A DNA stretch of 64,000 nucleotides from Faecalibacterium duncaniae (GTDB lineage: Bacteria; Bacillota; Clostridia; Oscillospirales; Ruminococcaceae), in NCBI RefSeq assembly GCF_010509575.1, contig NZ_CP048437.1, positions 3,038,001 to 3,102,000 of the forward strand, read 5' to 3'. Shown here in pieces: positions 63,361-64,000 of this stretch (position 1 is its first letter; each line of letters starts with the position of its first letter). Below the pieces are notes generated by a model. It saw only the letters and a list, made by a program, of their open reading frames with translations, did not search any database and was not told where the DNA came from. Both the position numbers and the translations under genes were made by a program.

Positions 63361-63755
63361 TGTTTTGCGGCCCGGTCTGCGGGCGGGACCGTGGCAGGGG
63401 GCTTTGCGCCCGGCTGCTTTGCCTTGTCGGGCAGGCCAGCCTGGGCAAAGAGCCTGGCCACCACTTCGCTGAGCTGCCAGCTCTTCAGGCGGGGGGTCAT
63501 GCCCCGGGCCACGAACACCAGATCATAGCCGCCGATGTTCTGATCCAGATGCTCATCAATGGCAGCCTTCATCACGCGGCGGGCGCGGTTGCGTTGGACG
63601 GCATGGCCGATCTTTTTGGTGGCTGTCAGGCCCACGCGGGTCTTTTTGCCGCGGGTCTTGAGCACATACAGCACCAGCGCCGGGTTCACATAGGACTTGC
63701 CGCGGGCATACACGCGGCCAAACTCGCTGTTGCGGCGGATGGGACGATAGCGCAC
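63357..63755 (-). CDS. rnpA: Ribonuclease P protein component
   Basis: 132 residues, binds the RNase P RNA for tRNA 5' maturation. The RNR signature is [12 protein letters not shown], preceded by [16 protein letters not shown] and followed by the strand [11 protein letters not shown] 63755 is chosen because AAGGAGG lies 10 bases upstream; an in-frame ATG at 63815 would add 20 unlikely residues. The C-terminal 25 residues ([20 protein letters not shown]) extend beyond the usual end. In most bacteria rpmH lies directly upstream; here a terminator and a promoter do. Confidence 0.92.
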   Translation of the reverse strand: MRYRPIRRNSEFGRVYARGKSYVNPALVLYVLKTRGKKTRVGLTATKKIGHAVQRNRARRVMKAAIDEHLDQNIGGYDLVFVARGMTPRLKSWQLSEVVARLFAQAGLPDKAKQPGAKPPATVPPADRAAKQ

Positions 63756-63820
63756 TGCTCCGTCGCCTCCTTTTCGGTTAAAAAATCGCAGAACTTCCCT
63801 AAAGGCAAAGTTCAAAATTC

Positions 63821-63849
63821 AGTATAGCAAAAAAACGCCGACATGAAAA
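63821..63849 (-). promoter_or_regulatory. Promoter of rnpA-yidD
   Basis: TTTTCA (63849-63844), 17 bases, TATACT (63826-63821). The -35 and spacer lie inside the hairpin of the terminator at 63829-63868. Confidence 0.6.
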
Positions 63850-63868
63850 GGCTGTCCGGGCGTTTTTT
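63829..63868 (-). terminator. Hairpin terminator upstream of rnpA
   Basis: AAAAAACGCC/GGCGTTTTTT with inner GACA/TGTC, overlapping the rnpA promoter. Confidence 0.65.
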
Positions 63869-63924
63869 GTGCCAAATCTTTTGCCAAATTTTTAGTCATT
63901 CCGCGCGCAGAACGTCCAAAATAA

Positions 63925-63959
63925 GAAAAAGACCGCCAATTCTGGATCAGCAGTCTTTT
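63925..63959 (-). terminator. Terminator of the gene beyond the window edge
   Basis: AAAAGAC and GTCTTTT arms followed by TCTTATTTT on the minus strand. The 41 bases beyond it (63960-64000) could be the 3' end of a minus-strand gene but cannot be assigned; they do not look like rpmH. Confidence 0.5.
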
Positions 63960-64000
63960 GTGCGCATGTTCAATTCTGCGCCGGATCCCTGGCAAAACGG

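Noticed and set aside
63960..64000. C-terminus of rpmH at the right edge
   Set aside because: None of the three minus-strand frames gives the conserved RRxxGRxxLxA-type ending of L34.

Overview
The window looks like part of a chromosome from a G+C-rich gut member of the Oscillospiraceae (Clostridia), most like Faecalibacterium. This is inferred from the gene order rnpA-yidD-yidC-jag-mnmE-mnmG-rsmG-noc-parA-parB near the right edge (the arrangement found beside the Firmicutes replication origin), Gram-positive lipoproteins, tRNA genes with encoded CCA, and TTGACA-17-TATAAT type promoters. No database could be searched.

Layout. 1-5942: a sucrose-use locus. A sugar ABC permease (cut by the window edge) diverges from a LacI regulator, a YesL-like protein, a small membrane-anchored protein, a fructokinase and a GH13_4 amylosucrase/sucrose hydrolase. 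Repeated operator-like motifs fill the shared control region. 6201-6707: a broken tyrosine-recombinase fragment beside a tRNA gene. 6821-12217: an rRNA operon on the minus strand (16S-23S-5S-tRNA-Lys) with two tandem promoters. 12287-17430: a CoaX-like protein with altered active-site motifs, an S41 lipoprotein, tRNA-Arg, a MATE exporter and a ferredoxin-type aldo/keto reductase. 17556-24261: a membrane protein, two tandem near-identical CstA transporters, a LysR regulator and a histidine phosphatase. 24303-25858: a second MATE exporter behind a structured leader RNA with its own strong promoter. 25867-31456: a Wadjet/MksBEF-type SMC operon (JetA-JetB-JetC) in which the JetD nuclease position is taken by a 79-residue unknown protein.

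31592-46461: mostly single genes separated by terminators. They include several secreted or lipid-anchored proteins, a CBS-type pyrophosphatase, a third MATE, a PAP2-like phosphatase, an LRR lipoprotein, GluQ-RS with an M18 aminopeptidase, a PTS EIICB, a frameshifted DUF362 ferredoxin protein and UppP. 46714-51616: a probable operon of two TrkA-type proteins and two PH-domain proteins, a phosphatase, a TIM-barrel protein, and tRNA-Met and tRNA-Glu flanking a large stem-loop. 51748-63755: serS, then the origin-proximal block (parB, parA, noc, rsmG, mnmG, mnmE, jag, yidC, yidD, rnpA) with parS sites and a Noc-box palindrome.

Six copies of a palindromic repeat with AACCTCTC-type ends lie between genes. 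Several start at the stop codon of the preceding gene, and one carries the -35 hexamer of the coaX promoter. The best leads for something undescribed are the JetABC operon without JetD, the structured leader RNA of the second MATE gene, and the CoaX-like protein with a degenerate active site.
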